DNA from: UBA4408 sp002389785
GTDB lineage: Bacteria; Bacteroidota; Bacteroidia; UBA4408
Assembly: GCA_035438985.1 (NCBI GenBank)
Contig: DAORJK010000004.1
Coordinates: 176,183 to 240,182 of the forward strand
Direction: 5' to 3'
DNA: 64,000 nt
Positions 30,386 through 40,082 of this stretch are shown here, piece by piece; within the stretch, counting starts at the first letter, position 1, and the number at the start of each line of letters is the position of its first letter. The notes beneath the pieces are model-generated. The model was not told where the DNA came from, searched no databases, and saw only the letters and a list, made by a program, of their open reading frames with translations. The translations under genes and the position numbers were made by a program.

Positions 30386-33046
30386 ATGAAAAAACTACTA
30401 CTAGCTACCATTCTTTACTTCGGATTTATTTACTCCTGTTTCGCAGGATGGATTCAAACTGCTGGACCAGTAGGAGGTGAAGTAACAATAATGTATGTAG
30501 ATGGAAGCACAATTTATGCTGGAACACCCCACGGTATTTTTACTTCAACAAATGGAGGTGCATCTTGGGTTGAAAAAAACAATGGTTTAAATACTTTGTT
30601 AAATTATACTGAAGTATTTGCGATAACTTCAATTGGATCCACAATTTTTATTGGAACCTCAGATGGCGTATATGCTAGCAGCAATGGTGGAAATAGCTGG
30701 GTTACCGCGAATGGAGGTTTAGGTGCAAGTTTGCCGAATGGTGCTAATGTGTATTCGTTAACTGCCAAAGGTACTGATTTGTATGCCGGTTTTTTTCAGC
30801 AAGGTATTTACAAAAGCACTAATAATGGAGCAACATGGTCAGCAGTAAATTTAGGTTTTCTTTCGAACCATACGGTTGTTTCAATTGTATATATTGGTAA
30901 TGTTTTATTTGCCGGAACAGATTGGGACGGAATTTATATGTCGACAAATAATGCAGCATCCTGGTCTTTGGTTCCTGACGCTTCAATGGCGAACGCACAT
31001 ATAAAGGCAATGTGTGCAAATGGTACAACCTTGTTTGCATCTGAATCCGGAACAACAGGGGTGTTTGTCTCAACAAATAACGGAACAAGTTTTAGTTTAC
31101 AGTCGAATGGAATTGGAGCTGGTGGTTCAAATATTAAATCTCTTTTAGCTTCAGGTTCGACAATATATGCAGGCACTGTTTCTGGAGGTATTTATAAATC
31201 ATCGAATAACGGTAGCAGTTGGACAGGAAGTACCACACCTGGAATATCCTATCAAATTTGCTCTATGAATACTTTGGCAATAAGTGGAACGGATATTTTA
31301 GTAGGAACAGGTGGTTGTGGGGTGTATAAATCTACCAATAGTGGAAGTACTTGGGTTGAATCGAACAACTCTTTAAAAAATGCATCTGTAACGGCTTTGA
31401 CATTTAATGGAACTTCGCTATTTGCAGGAATTGATGGTGGTGGGATTTACAAATCGAACGACAAAGGAGCAACCTGGTCAAATGTTGCTGGTTCAACGCC
31501 AATTTATAATGTAAGAACTTTAAAATCTATATCGGGAGTAGTTTATGCAGGCTACGATTATGGCATTTATAAATCAGTAAACAATGGTGCTTCATGGTCG
31601 GCAGCCGATGGTGGCTTTGGAGCGTTATTTATGACACCGGTGTATTGTTTTGATTATAATGCGACGTATTTATTTGCAGGAACCGGTGATGGTGTTTGGA
31701 TTACCAATGATGGGGGTAATACTTGGACGCAAGCGAGCAGCGGCCTACCATCTTTTTCAACGGTACATTGCATGGTCATAATGGGATCAAGTATTTATGT
31801 TGGTATGGATGACGGTATCTATAAATCAACGAATAGCGGTACAACTTGGACACAAATATATACGAGCTTTATACCCATCACCAGCCTGGTAAAAAACGGT
31901 TCTAATTTAATGGCAGGTTTAGATTTATATGGTGGGGTTTTACTTTCAACCAATGGTGGAACTTCATGGGCACCAATAATCACCGGTTTACCTAGTATTT
32001 TTGCGGCTTATACTTTATTAAATGTTGGTAACAATGTATTTGTTGGTACAAACGATGGAGTTTATCGTACGAGCAATGGAGGTACTAATTGGACTGCTGT
32101 AAATACTGGTTTTTCAGGAGGTTTGGTTATAAAGTCATTAACCAATAATTCCGATTCAATTTTTGCAGGAAGTGATTTTGGCGTATGGAAGAACGGGCTA
32201 GATTTATCTACTGAAATTTGTATAGTTACGGTTGATAGTGCATCTCAGCATAATGTAATTATTTGGGATAAGCCTCAGGTTACCAATATTGACAGTTTTC
32301 GAATTTACAGAGAAGATGTTTCCAACCAATATATACATATAGCATCTGTTGGTTACAATCAATTGAGTGAGTATACCGACACATCAGCAGCAGGTGATCC
32401 TAATTTTGTTTCACGACGTTATAAGATACGTGAATTAAAAGCAGGTGGTATTCCAGGTAATTTCAGTGCTTACCACAATACAATTTTACTACAAAACAAT
32501 GGGGGTAATTTTAATTGGAACATTTATGAGGTGGAAGGACAAAGTCCGGGCTACCCGGTAGTTCAAAATAAATTGTATCGAGACGATAATTCCACAGGAA
32601 CTTGGAATTTAATTGCCACAACTGCAGGAACACAAACCGGATTTACAGATCCAAACTATGGATTATATCCTAATGCAAGTTATCGAATTTATGGTGATTT
32701 GGGTGGGCTAACTTGTACACCAACACAACGTACTGCTGCTGGAGTGAATACGAGTAAAAGTAACATAAAAAACAAAGCTATTGGTATACAGGAGAATGCT
32801 TCGTTTAGCTCTAAAATTAGTATACAACCCAATCCTGCATCACAGTTTGTAAATGTAAAATACTCAATAGAAGTAGTTAAGATCGTGGTTTTTGATTACT
32901 TAGGTAGAGAGGTTTTGAGTACTAAAACCGATAGCACGAACCCGGGAAACAGTGTACTTTCAATTAACAAATTAGCGCCTGGCGCATACACAATTTCTTG
33001 TATTGGAAAGGATTTTGAAGTGCGAAAGAAATTGGTTGTGAATTAG
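30386..33046 (+). CDS. Secreted T9SS protein with BNR/Asp-box beta-propeller repeats
   Basis: An 886-residue exported protein. A signal peptide (LLLATILYFGFIYSCFA) is followed by about a dozen repeats of 40-50 residues, each with an Asp-box-like S-T-N-x-G-x-T-W and an I-Y-A-G-T strand. This fits two stacked sialidase/sortilin-like propellers. A fibronectin-like segment follows (about residues 600-780), and then a C-terminal T9SS type A sorting domain (IQPNPASQFVNV ... LAPGAYTISCIG). The protein is probably displayed on or released from the cell surface; the ligand is unknown. The gene is monocistronic, ended by a terminator. Confidence 0.85.
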   Translation: MKKLLLATILYFGFIYSCFAGWIQTAGPVGGEVTIMYVDGSTIYAGTPHGIFTSTNGGASWVEKNNGLNTLLNYTEVFAITSIGSTIFIGTSDGVYASSNGGNSWVTANGGLGASLPNGANVYSLTAKGTDLYAGFFQQGIYKSTNNGATWSAVNLGFLSNHTVVSIVYIGNVLFAGTDWDGIYMSTNNAASWSLVPDASMANAHIKAMCANGTTLFASESGTTGVFVSTNNGTSFSLQSNGIGAGGSNIKSLLASGSTIYAGTVSGGIYKSSNNGSSWTGSTTPGISYQICSMNTLAISGTDILVGTGGCGVYKSTNSGSTWVESNNSLKNASVTALTFNGTSLFAGIDGGGIYKSNDKGATWSNVAGSTPIYNVRTLKSISGVVYAGYDYGIYKSVNNGASWSAADGGFGALFMTPVYCFDYNATYLFAGTGDGVWITNDGGNTWTQASSGLPSFSTVHCMVIMGSSIYVGMDDGIYKSTNSGTTWTQIYTSFIPITSLVKNGSNLMAGLDLYGGVLLSTNGGTSWAPIITGLPSIFAAYTLLNVGNNVFVGTNDGVYRTSNGGTNWTAVNTGFSGGLVIKSLTNNSDSIFAGSDFGVWKNGLDLSTEICIVTVDSASQHNVIIWDKPQVTNIDSFRIYREDVSNQYIHIASVGYNQLSEYTDTSAAGDPNFVSRRYKIRELKAGGIPGNFSAYHNTILLQNNGGNFNWNIYEVEGQSPGYPVVQNKLYRDDNSTGTWNLIATTAGTQTGFTDPNYGLYPNASYRIYGDLGGLTCTPTQRTAAGVNTSKSNIKNKAIGIQENASFSSKISIQPNPASQFVNVKYSIEVVKIVVFDYLGREVLSTKTDSTNPGNSVLSINKLAPGAYTISCIGKDFEVRKKLVVN

Positions 33047-33065
33047 GCTATTTTAAATATAGTCA

Positions 33066-33100
33066 GAAAAACCCTGTCTCAGTAAAAGGCAGGGTTTTTC
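33066..33100 (+). terminator. Rho-independent terminator
   Basis: Stem AAAAACCCTG / CAGGGTTTTT follows the propeller protein gene by 20 bp. Confidence 0.9.
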
Positions 33101-33157
33101 TGCTTTATACGTATTAGTTAAAAATTTTGTATAGTTTTGAAAATCACTGTTTGTTCT

Positions 33158-36100
33158 ATGGTCTTTTTCAAAAAAACAATATTCTTTTTCTTAGTATTTC
33201 TGGTTTCTGCAGCGAATGCTCAGCATTATAATTTCAAAAAGTATACTACTAAGGATGGAGTTGCTCATTCAACCATACAACAAATTGTTCAAGATCATGA
33301 GGGTTATTTTTGGTTGGCAACACAAGGGGGGTTAAATCGTTTTGATGGAAAAAAATTTAGTAGTTTTCACAAATCAAACGGCTTGCCTACAAGTGATTTG
33401 ACGGCTGTTCTGGAAGATGAAAATAAAAATATTTGGATAGGTACCACTGAAGGTTTAGCAAAGTACGATGGCATCTCCTTTACGACATTTAATAACTTTG
33501 GCTTAAACCATCAAATTAACTCTATCTATAAAGATTCAAAGGGAACAATTTGGTTTTGCACATTAGGTGGTGGAATCGTAAGTTTTGATGGGAAAAATTT
33601 TAAGCAATATACTCGAAACAATGGCCTGGCAACAGATACAATATTGTGCCTTATTCAAGATCAAGAGAAAAACTATTGGGTGGGTACCTATCACTTTGGT
33701 GTTAGTAAAATATCCGCAACTTCATTTTCAACCGGCCATTTAGATTGTCAAACTTTTACTAAAGCTGACGGTTTATCATCAAACAATATTTATTGTTTAC
33801 AAGAAGATAACCAACACACAATATGGATAGGAACAACTAATGGATTTTTATCAAAATTTGAGAATGGAAAATTTTCTTCGTATTTCATTTCTGAAGAAAC
33901 TAAAACCGATTTCGTTGCTGACATTTTAAAGGATAGTAGAAATAATATTTGGGTTGGGACTTTAGAGCATGGCTTAATAAAGATTGTAAATAATGAGTAT
34001 TCCTTTTACACCGAAAATGAAGGACTACCATCACACAGCATAAATTATTTATTAGAAGATAAGGATAAAAACATTTGGATTTGCACAGATGTGGGATTAT
34101 GTGTGTTTAAAAATGAAGCGATAATTGGCTTCAACGAGAATAGCGGACTTCCAACAAAAATAGCACAAAGTATTCAAGAGTTAAGCGATGGTACTATTTT
34201 ATGTGGTACTTCTCCGGGATTGAGCTATTATAATGGAAAAAATTTTATTAGCATTAACGACATCGAGGAGGTAAAAAACTCTTTCATCACCTCTATTGCC
34301 GAAGATATCAATGGGCTTATCTGGCTGGGAACAAATAATGGAATGCTAATCGTATTAAGTAAAAAGGGAACAAAATATAAGTTACAACAAACAGTTTCAG
34401 AGATAAATGGGGAGGTACTTAGCTATATATCTGAAATTAAAAAATCTGCTTCAGGAGCTATTTGGATTGCCAGTTATGGACAAGGCTTATTTAAATTTCA
34501 AAACAATATTTATAAGCGTTATAGTAAAAAGGAAGGTTTGTCGAGTGATAATCTTCATGCAGTTTTTGTCGACAGTAAAGAAAATATTTGGGTGGGAAGC
34601 AACCAAGGCGGTGTTTTTAAGTATGATGGGAATAAATTTACCAATTACACTACATCCAATGGTTTAGCCGATAATACGGTTTTTGGAATTTGTGAAAATA
34701 CCATGGGAACTATGTTTTTCACTACTGCAGAAGGCGGACTAAGTGTTTTCGATAACAATAAATTTTATACTCTAGCTAAGATAGATGGACTAAGTTCGAA
34801 CCATATACCTGCTGTAAAGTCAGATAAGCAAAACAATCTTTGGCTTGGAACAAACAATGGTTTAAACAGATTAAAATTGCGTTCAGATTTTAAAGTCGAA
34901 TCATTAAAAATTTTTACTGAACAAAACGGTTTGGAAGGTATAGAGTTTATTTCTTCAAACTCGCTCTTTATTGACACTAAGGGAAATATATGGACTGGCA
35001 CATCTAATGGGCTTTCAAAGTATAATCCTGCTATTGATTTTGCAAACAATACTCCCCCCTCTTTAACGTTGCAAAATATACTATTGTTTAATCAAAAAGT
35101 AAATTGGAGGCAGTATGCTGATGAGATTAATAAACAGACCAATCTGCCTTTAAACCTGCGATTAAATTATAAAAATAACCACCTTAGTTTTGAGTATCAA
35201 GCATTAAGCATTGATGAGGATCTAAAGTATTCCTATAAACTTGAGGGTTTCGATAAGGAATGGTCACCTCTTAGCAATAGTACTGAGGCTGTTTATTCAA
35301 ATATTCCTTCTGGGAGGGACTACATATTCAGGGTTAAAGCATTGAACAGTGACGGGGTTTGGAGCAACAAAAATATTGAATTCAAATTTTATATTGAAGC
35401 ACCTATTTGGCAACGTTGGTGGTTTATTACCTTATGTATATTGATAAGTATAGTTACTGTAATTTATTATATCAATTGGCGTACTTCCAAATTGGCAAAA
35501 GAAAAGAAGCAACTTGAAGAAAAAGTTGAAGAGCGAACCATTGAGTTGAAACACACAAACCTAAGGCTTTCTGAAGCTTTTACTGATATCAAAGATAGTA
35601 TCAATTATGCCCAGCGTATTCAGGAAGCCATACTTCCTATGGATTCAATTATTAAAAAGGTTTTTCCTGATTCATTTATTTTATTTAAACCAAGAGATGT
35701 GGTGAGTGGTGATTTTTATTGGTTTGGAACGGTCGAAAAGAACGGAAACGTTCATCATATTATCGCTGCTGCTGATTGCACAGGGCATGGTGTTCCCGGT
35801 GCTTTTATGAGCATGATCGGTAATACAATTTTGAGCGAAATTGTTATTGCTAGAGAAATTATAGACCCTTCTAAAATTTTATATGAGTTACATCGAGGTA
35901 TACGCAAAGCATTAAAGCAAAATTTAACAACCTCACGGGATGGAATGGATATCTGTTTATGCAGCATCAATTTAGCTGATAATACGATAAACTATGCAGG
36001 AGCTTATAATCCTTTATGGATATTGAAAAACAATTCAGACATTGAAATTGTTAAAGCAAACAAATGCGCTATTGGTGGTTTTACTGAAGACAATCAGATA

Positions 36101-36346
36101 TTTGAATCACATAAAATTAACTTGCAGAAAGGGGATATAATTTATTTGTTTACGGATGGATATGCCGACCAGTTTGGCGGTGAGCAAGGAAAAAAGATGA
36201 CTGCAAAAAAATTTAAAGAAGCCATTCAAAGCGTTGCTAATGAAAGTATGGAGAAGCAAAAATTTTATCTTAATAACTTTATTGAGATATGGAAGGGGAA
36301 GGAATTTCAGGTGGATGATATTTTGGTAATTGGTATTCGATTTTAA
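33158..36346 (+). CDS. Two-component-type propeller sensor with SpoIIE/PP2C phosphatase output
   Basis: A protein of 1062 residues. After a signal peptide (VFFKKTIFFFLVFLVSAANAQ) there are about 14 ligand-sensing propeller repeats of the type IWxGTxxGLxxFDG-x-F, found in hybrid two-component sensors. They are followed by a Y_Y_Y domain (LSFEYQALSIDEDLKYSY...), a transmembrane helix (about residues 752-774), a coiled coil (AKEKKQLEEKVEERTIEL) and a SpoIIE-type serine phosphatase domain. The phosphatase motifs are DVVSGDFYW, AADCTGHGVPGAFMS, GMDICLCSI and YLFTDGYADQFGG. The metal-binding aspartates are all present. It probably dephosphorylates an anti-anti-sigma factor in response to an extracellular signal. 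No histidine kinase domain is present. A TAGTTTTG box at 33132-33139 and the ATG at 33158 set the start. Confidence 0.88.
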   Translation: MVFFKKTIFFFLVFLVSAANAQHYNFKKYTTKDGVAHSTIQQIVQDHEGYFWLATQGGLNRFDGKKFSSFHKSNGLPTSDLTAVLEDENKNIWIGTTEGLAKYDGISFTTFNNFGLNHQINSIYKDSKGTIWFCTLGGGIVSFDGKNFKQYTRNNGLATDTILCLIQDQEKNYWVGTYHFGVSKISATSFSTGHLDCQTFTKADGLSSNNIYCLQEDNQHTIWIGTTNGFLSKFENGKFSSYFISEETKTDFVADILKDSRNNIWVGTLEHGLIKIVNNEYSFYTENEGLPSHSINYLLEDKDKNIWICTDVGLCVFKNEAIIGFNENSGLPTKIAQSIQELSDGTILCGTSPGLSYYNGKNFISINDIEEVKNSFITSIAEDINGLIWLGTNNGMLIVLSKKGTKYKLQQTVSEINGEVLSYISEIKKSASGAIWIASYGQGLFKFQNNIYKRYSKKEGLSSDNLHAVFVDSKENIWVGSNQGGVFKYDGNKFTNYTTSNGLADNTVFGICENTMGTMFFTTAEGGLSVFDNNKFYTLAKIDGLSSNHIPAVKSDKQNNLWLGTNNGLNRLKLRSDFKVESLKIFTEQNGLEGIEFISSNSLFIDTKGNIWTGTSNGLSKYNPAIDFANNTPPSLTLQNILLFNQKVNWRQYADEINKQTNLPLNLRLNYKNNHLSFEYQALSIDEDLKYSYKLEGFDKEWSPLSNSTEAVYSNIPSGRDYIFRVKALNSDGVWSNKNIEFKFYIEAPIWQRWWFITLCILISIVTVIYYINWRTSKLAKEKKQLEEKVEERTIELKHTNLRLSEAFTDIKDSINYAQRIQEAILPMDSIIKKVFPDSFILFKPRDVVSGDFYWFGTVEKNGNVHHIIAAADCTGHGVPGAFMSMIGNTILSEIVIAREIIDPSKILYELHRGIRKALKQNLTTSRDGMDICLCSINLADNTINYAGAYNPLWILKNNSDIEIVKANKCAIGGFTEDNQIFESHKINLQKGDIIYLFTDGYADQFGGEQGKKMTAKKFKEAIQSVANESMEKQKFYLNNFIEIWKGKEFQVDDILVIGIRF

Positions 36347-36450
36347 ACAAAATTGTTGTTTTATCTATCAGTAAAACAAGGATATTGTTGGTATTACTGA
36401 TTAAAATCAGATTTTTATTTAACTTAGTTTAGTTAATATTGTACAATCAA

Positions 36451-37398
36451 ATGAACACAATGGAAGAGCAAAAAAATTTAGATGGCTTTCAAAAAAAAAT
36501 TGATGAGGGCTTAAAAATTGAACCTAAGGATTGGATGCCCGAAGCTTATCGCAAGCAGTTAATTCGCATGATGAGTCAACATGCTCACAGCGAAATTGTT
36601 GGAATGTTGCCTGAAGGAAACTGGATAACTCGAGCACCGAGTTTACGTCGAAAAGCAGTGTTACTAAGTAAAGTACAGGATGAAGCGGGACATGGTCTCT
36701 ATCTTTATAGTGCGGCAGAGACCCTTGGAATTGATAGAACTGAACTATTGCAACAATTGCATTCAGGTAAAGCAAAGTATTCGAGCATTTTTAATTATCC
36801 AACCCTTACTTGGGCCGATGTTGGAGCTATTGGTTGGTTAGTTGATGGTGCTGCAATTATGAATCAAACCATGTTGGCTCGAGGTTCTTATGGTCCTTAT
36901 TCAAGAGCAATGGTGCGTATTTGTAAGGAGGAAAGTTTTCATAACCGTCAAGGTTTTGAGATTATGACCGTACTTGCGAATGGAACAGAGGAACAAAAGA
37001 AAATGGCGCAGGATGCATTGAATCGATGGTGGTGGCCTGCTATTATGATGCTTGGTCCAAGTGATGATCAATCTCCTAACAGCGAACAATTGATGCACTG
37101 GAAAGTTAAATTGGAAAGCAATGATGAAATCAGACAGCGATTTATTGATAGAACTGTTCCTCAAGGTTTGTTTATAGGATTAACTTTCCCTGATAAAGAT
37201 TTAAAATTCAACGAAAGCACCGGACATTACGAGCATGGCCCAATCAATTGGGATGAATTTTTTAATGTAGTAAAAGGAAATGGTCCCTGCAATCGTGAAC
37301 GCATAAGAGCACGTGTAAATGCCGACAAAGAAGGTTTTTGGGTAAGAGAAGCAGCACGGGCATATGCAGAAAAAAAGAAAGCAATGGTTGCAGCTTAA
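36451..37398 (+). CDS. paaA: Phenylacetyl-CoA 1,2-epoxidase subunit PaaA
   Basis: A 315-residue catalytic subunit of the di-iron multicomponent epoxidase that adds oxygen to the ring of phenylacetyl-CoA. Two ExxH iron-ligand motifs are visible: QDEAGHG and KEESFHNRQG, each with an upstream acidic partner helix. Strings HSEIVGMLPEGNW and NRWWWPAIMMLGPSD are strongly conserved in PaaA. The ATG at 36451 is preferred over a TTG at 36439. It is the first gene of paaABCD. Confidence 0.96.
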   Translation: MNTMEEQKNLDGFQKKIDEGLKIEPKDWMPEAYRKQLIRMMSQHAHSEIVGMLPEGNWITRAPSLRRKAVLLSKVQDEAGHGLYLYSAAETLGIDRTELLQQLHSGKAKYSSIFNYPTLTWADVGAIGWLVDGAAIMNQTMLARGSYGPYSRAMVRICKEESFHNRQGFEIMTVLANGTEEQKKMAQDALNRWWWPAIMMLGPSDDQSPNSEQLMHWKVKLESNDEIRQRFIDRTVPQGLFIGLTFPDKDLKFNESTGHYEHGPINWDEFFNVVKGNGPCNRERIRARVNADKEGFWVREAARAYAEKKKAMVAA

Positions 37399-37443
37399 CA
37401 AAAAAAACTACAAAAACAGCCACAATAATTAATATAAATAACG

Positions 37444-37734
37444 ATGAGTCAAGATACACAATGGCCACTTTGGGAAGTATTTATTCAACCCAATGCAGGC
37501 ATACCACACAAGCATGCCGGTAGCGTGCATGCTGCTGATGCCGAATCAGCTTTAATGAATGCAAGAGATGTTTATACTCGAAGAAGTGAAGGAATTAATA
37601 TTTGGGTAGTTCCTTCAAATGCAATTACTGCATCCAGTCCTGAAGACAGTGCTTCCTTTTTTGAACCTTCAAACGATAAGCCCTATCGACATCCCACCTT
37701 TTATAAAATTCCGGATGGGGTTAAATATTTATAA
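37444..37734 (+). CDS. paaB: Phenylacetyl-CoA 1,2-epoxidase subunit PaaB
   Basis: A 96-residue small subunit of the epoxidase, needed for complex integrity. It has the family strings WPLWEVFIQPNAGIPHKHAG and YTRRSEGINIWVVPS. Spaced 45 bp after paaA. Confidence 0.96.
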   Translation: MSQDTQWPLWEVFIQPNAGIPHKHAGSVHAADAESALMNARDVYTRRSEGINIWVVPSNAITASSPEDSASFFEPSNDKPYRHPTFYKIPDGVKYL

Positions 37735-37758
37735 TCAATCAACGTAAGTATTTTAAAG

Positions 37759-38517
37759 ATGACAATTAACGAAGCAAAATTTGAATATTATTTACGATTG
37801 GGAGATTCCAGTTTAATACTGGGGCATCGTATTAGTGAGTGGTGCGGACATGGGCCAATTCTTGAAGAGGATATTGCGCTGATAAATGTTGCATTAGATT
37901 TAGTAGGACAATCGCGTTTTATGTTGGATGCTGCAGGGAAACAAGAAAATAAAGGCAGAACAGAAGATACTCTTGCTTACTTTAGAGATGCCAACGAATA
38001 CAGAAACGCTTTGTTGTGTGAGCAACCTAATGGCGACTTTGCAATGACCATAGTCCGACAATTTTTTTACGACACGTATCATTTTCTTCTTTTAACTGAA
38101 CTTACTAAAAGCAAGGATGAAACTTTAGCAGCCTATGCTCAAAAAGCAATTAAGGAAGTTAGTTATCACTTACGTCATAGCCAAGATTGGATGTTGCGAT
38201 TAGGTGATGGTACAGCAGAAAGTAATGTAAGAACACAAAATGCCGTGAATGAACTTTGGATGTATACCGGGGATTTATTTGACATGAATGAAGTGGATGC
38301 ACTATTAATTAAGGAAGGAATTGCGGTTGACCTAACTATAATTAAACAAGGCTGGGCAAAAAAAATTAAGGAGGTTTTTGATGAAGCGAATCTGACCACT
38401 CCTGAAAATCAATACATGCAGAAGGGCAGCAAATCGGGTATTCATACCGAACAATTAAGTTATATACTTGCCGAAATGCAATCTTTACCGCGATCATTAC
38501 CGGAGGCAGTTTGGTAG
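37759..38517 (+). CDS. paaC: Phenylacetyl-CoA 1,2-epoxidase subunit PaaC
   Basis: A 252-residue structural subunit that pairs with PaaA and resembles it but lacks a complete di-iron site. Recognised by LGDSSLILGHRISEWCGHGP, YHFLLLTELTKSKD, and the C-terminal GKSGIHTEQLSYIL-like string (here GSKSGIHTEQLSYILAEMQ). Starts 24 bp after paaB. Confidence 0.96.
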   Translation: MTINEAKFEYYLRLGDSSLILGHRISEWCGHGPILEEDIALINVALDLVGQSRFMLDAAGKQENKGRTEDTLAYFRDANEYRNALLCEQPNGDFAMTIVRQFFYDTYHFLLLTELTKSKDETLAAYAQKAIKEVSYHLRHSQDWMLRLGDGTAESNVRTQNAVNELWMYTGDLFDMNEVDALLIKEGIAVDLTIIKQGWAKKIKEVFDEANLTTPENQYMQKGSKSGIHTEQLSYILAEMQSLPRSLPEAVW

Positions 38518-38537
38518 AAATGTGAAGCTGTGAATTA

Positions 38538-39032
38538 ATGGAATCAGAAATTACAAAATCAATTCATCAATTACTTGCTCAGATTCCTGATCCAGAAATA
38601 CCTGTAATTAGCATTGTTGATTTAGGTATAGTACGAAGCATAGAAATAAATGGCGATTCAATCATTACGGTTACGATTACTCCGACTTATAGTGGTTGTC
38701 CGGCAATGAGATTAATTGAAGACGAGATAAAATCCGTCTTGAAAAAGGAGGGTTATAAAGAAGTATTTATTAAAACTACTTTAACACCTGCCTGGACCAC
38801 TGATTGGCTGAGTGAAACTGCCAAGCAAAAATTAATGGATTACGGAATTGCACCGCCTGAAAAAACATCGATAGATAAAAATTCGTTATTAAATAAAGTA
38901 AAGATTGTTCATTGTCCGCAGTGCAAATCAACACAAACTGAAATGATTAGTCAGTTTGGTTCAACAGCTTGTAAAGCCCTCTACCGTTGCTTATCATGTA
39001 AAGAACCTTTCGATTATTTTAAGTGTATCTGA
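38538..39032 (+). CDS. paaD: Phenylacetate degradation protein PaaD (SufT/MIP18-like)
   Basis: A 164-residue protein. The N-terminal DUF59/MIP18 domain has PDPEIPVISIVDLGIV and TPTYSGCPAMRLIEDEI. The C-terminal zinc ribbon has CPQC and CLSC pairs. PaaD is thought to help mature or deliver iron-sulfur/di-iron metallocentres for the epoxidase. paaE (the reductase) is not next to it; the tRNA cluster follows after 130 bp. Confidence 0.94.
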   Translation: MESEITKSIHQLLAQIPDPEIPVISIVDLGIVRSIEINGDSIITVTITPTYSGCPAMRLIEDEIKSVLKKEGYKEVFIKTTLTPAWTTDWLSETAKQKLMDYGIAPPEKTSIDKNSLLNKVKIVHCPQCKSTQTEMISQFGSTACKALYRCLSCKEPFDYFKCI

Positions 39033-39061
39033 AAAAAAGTGAAACAGAAATCAACTTTTTT

Positions 39062-39091
39062 TTGCATATCATTTTTAGTTTTCTACATTTG
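39062..39091 (+). promoter_or_regulatory. Promoter of the tRNA-Thr/Tyr/Gly/Thr cluster
   Basis: TTG at 39062-39064, a 19-nt spacer and TACATTTG at 39084-39091, followed by GCAGTCCTTTTTAGAAAAAG. The same module precedes tuf at 44255. Confidence 0.8.
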
Positions 39092-39162
39092 CAGTCCTTT
39101 TTAGAAAAAGGAGTTCTTTTTTGTGTTGCAAAACACTCGGAAACGGCTGAAAAGAAAGGAAT

Positions 39163-39236
39163 GCCGATGTAGCTCAGTTGGCCAGAGCAGCTGATTTGTA
39201 ATCAGCTGGTCGGGGGTTCGAATCCCTCCATCGGCT
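39163..39236 (+). tRNA. tRNA-Thr (TGT)
   Basis: Acceptor GCCGATG/CATCGGC pairs fully. The anticodon TGT at 39197-39199 sits in the stem GCTGA/TCAGC. Discriminator T; no encoded CCA. Confidence 0.97.
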
Positions 39237-39273
39237 CTTGTTTTTGTTCTTTAATTAATGATTTTATTTAGAA

Positions 39274-39356
39274 GGGGAGATACCAGAGTGGCCAAATGGG
39301 ACAGACTGTAAATCTGTTGCTTAATTGCTTCGAAGGTTCGAATCCTTCTCTCCCCA
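39274..39356 (+). tRNA. tRNA-Tyr (GTA)
   Basis: Acceptor GGGGAGA/TCTCCCC; anticodon GTA in CTGTAAA; long class II variable arm (TGCTTAATTGCTTCG region). Second gene of the cluster. Confidence 0.97.
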
Positions 39357-39448
39357 CAAAGTAAACCGCTGTTTTAACAATGGTTTGCAGGATTAAATGG
39401 ATACTAAATCCTTCATGTTATTTTCCTGAAGGAATTAAGATAGTAAAA

Positions 39449-39521
39449 GCGGAAGTAGCTCATTTGGTAGAGCATCAGCCTTCCAAGCTGAGGGTGGCCG
39501 GTTCGAGCCCGGTCTTCCGCT
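39449..39521 (+). tRNA. tRNA-Gly (TCC)
   Basis: Acceptor GCGGAAG/CTTCCGC; anticodon TCC in CTTCCAA; intact D and T arms. Third gene of the cluster. Confidence 0.97.
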
Positions 39522-39566
39522 CATAAAAGGAAATGTAACTTAGTTGCATTTCCTTTTAATTTTTAA

Positions 39567-39638
<72 letters not shown>

Positions 39639-39692
39639 CTCCAAGGCCCTTACCGATATTCACAATTTTTTTTGACATTTTCCCCTATTAAA

Positions 39693-39767
39693 GCTGTAGT
39701 AGCTCAGGGGTAGAGCATCCGCCAGCTGGCGGAGAAGAGGTCAGGGGTTCAATTCCCGTCAACAGCT
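39693..39767 (+). pseudogene. Degenerate tRNA-Thr copy A, palindromic anticodon arm
   Basis: The D-stem and T-loop match the founder. The acceptor has an A-A mismatch (GCTGTAG against CAACAGC) and the T stem has a G-G mismatch (AGGGG/CCCGT). The anticodon arm is replaced by the perfect palindrome TCCGCCAGCTGGCGGA at 39718-39733, giving a 5-bp stem and 6-nt loop. The variable region is lengthened (GAAGAGGTC). Decoding is unlikely. Confidence 0.85.
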
Positions 39768-39822
39768 CTCCAAGGCCCTTACCGATATTCACGATTTTTT
39801 TTGACATTTCTCCCTATTAAAA

Positions 39823-39897
39823 GCTGTAGTAGCTCAAGGGTAGAGCATCCGCCAGCTGGCGGAGAAGAGGTCAGGGGTTCAATTCCCGTCAACAGCT
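39823..39897 (+). pseudogene. Degenerate tRNA-Thr copy B, palindromic anticodon arm
   Basis: Nearly identical to copy A; the visible difference is CAAGGG for CAGGGG in the D loop. It has the same 16-bp palindrome and the same acceptor and T-stem mismatches. Confidence 0.85.
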
Positions 39898-39952
39898 CTC
39901 CAAGGCCCTTACCGATATTCACGATTTTTTTTGACATTCATCCCTATTAAAA

Positions 39953-40027
39953 GCTTTTATAGCTCAGGGGTAGAGCATCCGCCGGCTGGCGGAGAAGAGG
40001 TCAGGGGTTCAATTCCCGTCAACAGCT
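39953..40027 (+). pseudogene. Degenerate tRNA-Thr copy C, palindromic anticodon arm
   Basis: The 5' end is changed to GCTTTTATAGCTC, weakening the acceptor further. The palindrome has one substitution (TCCGCCGGCTGGCGGA), which still pairs as G-U in RNA. Confidence 0.8.
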
Positions 40028-40082
40028 CACCCAGTCCCTTACCGATATTCACGATTTTTTTTGACATTTTTCCCTATTAAAT

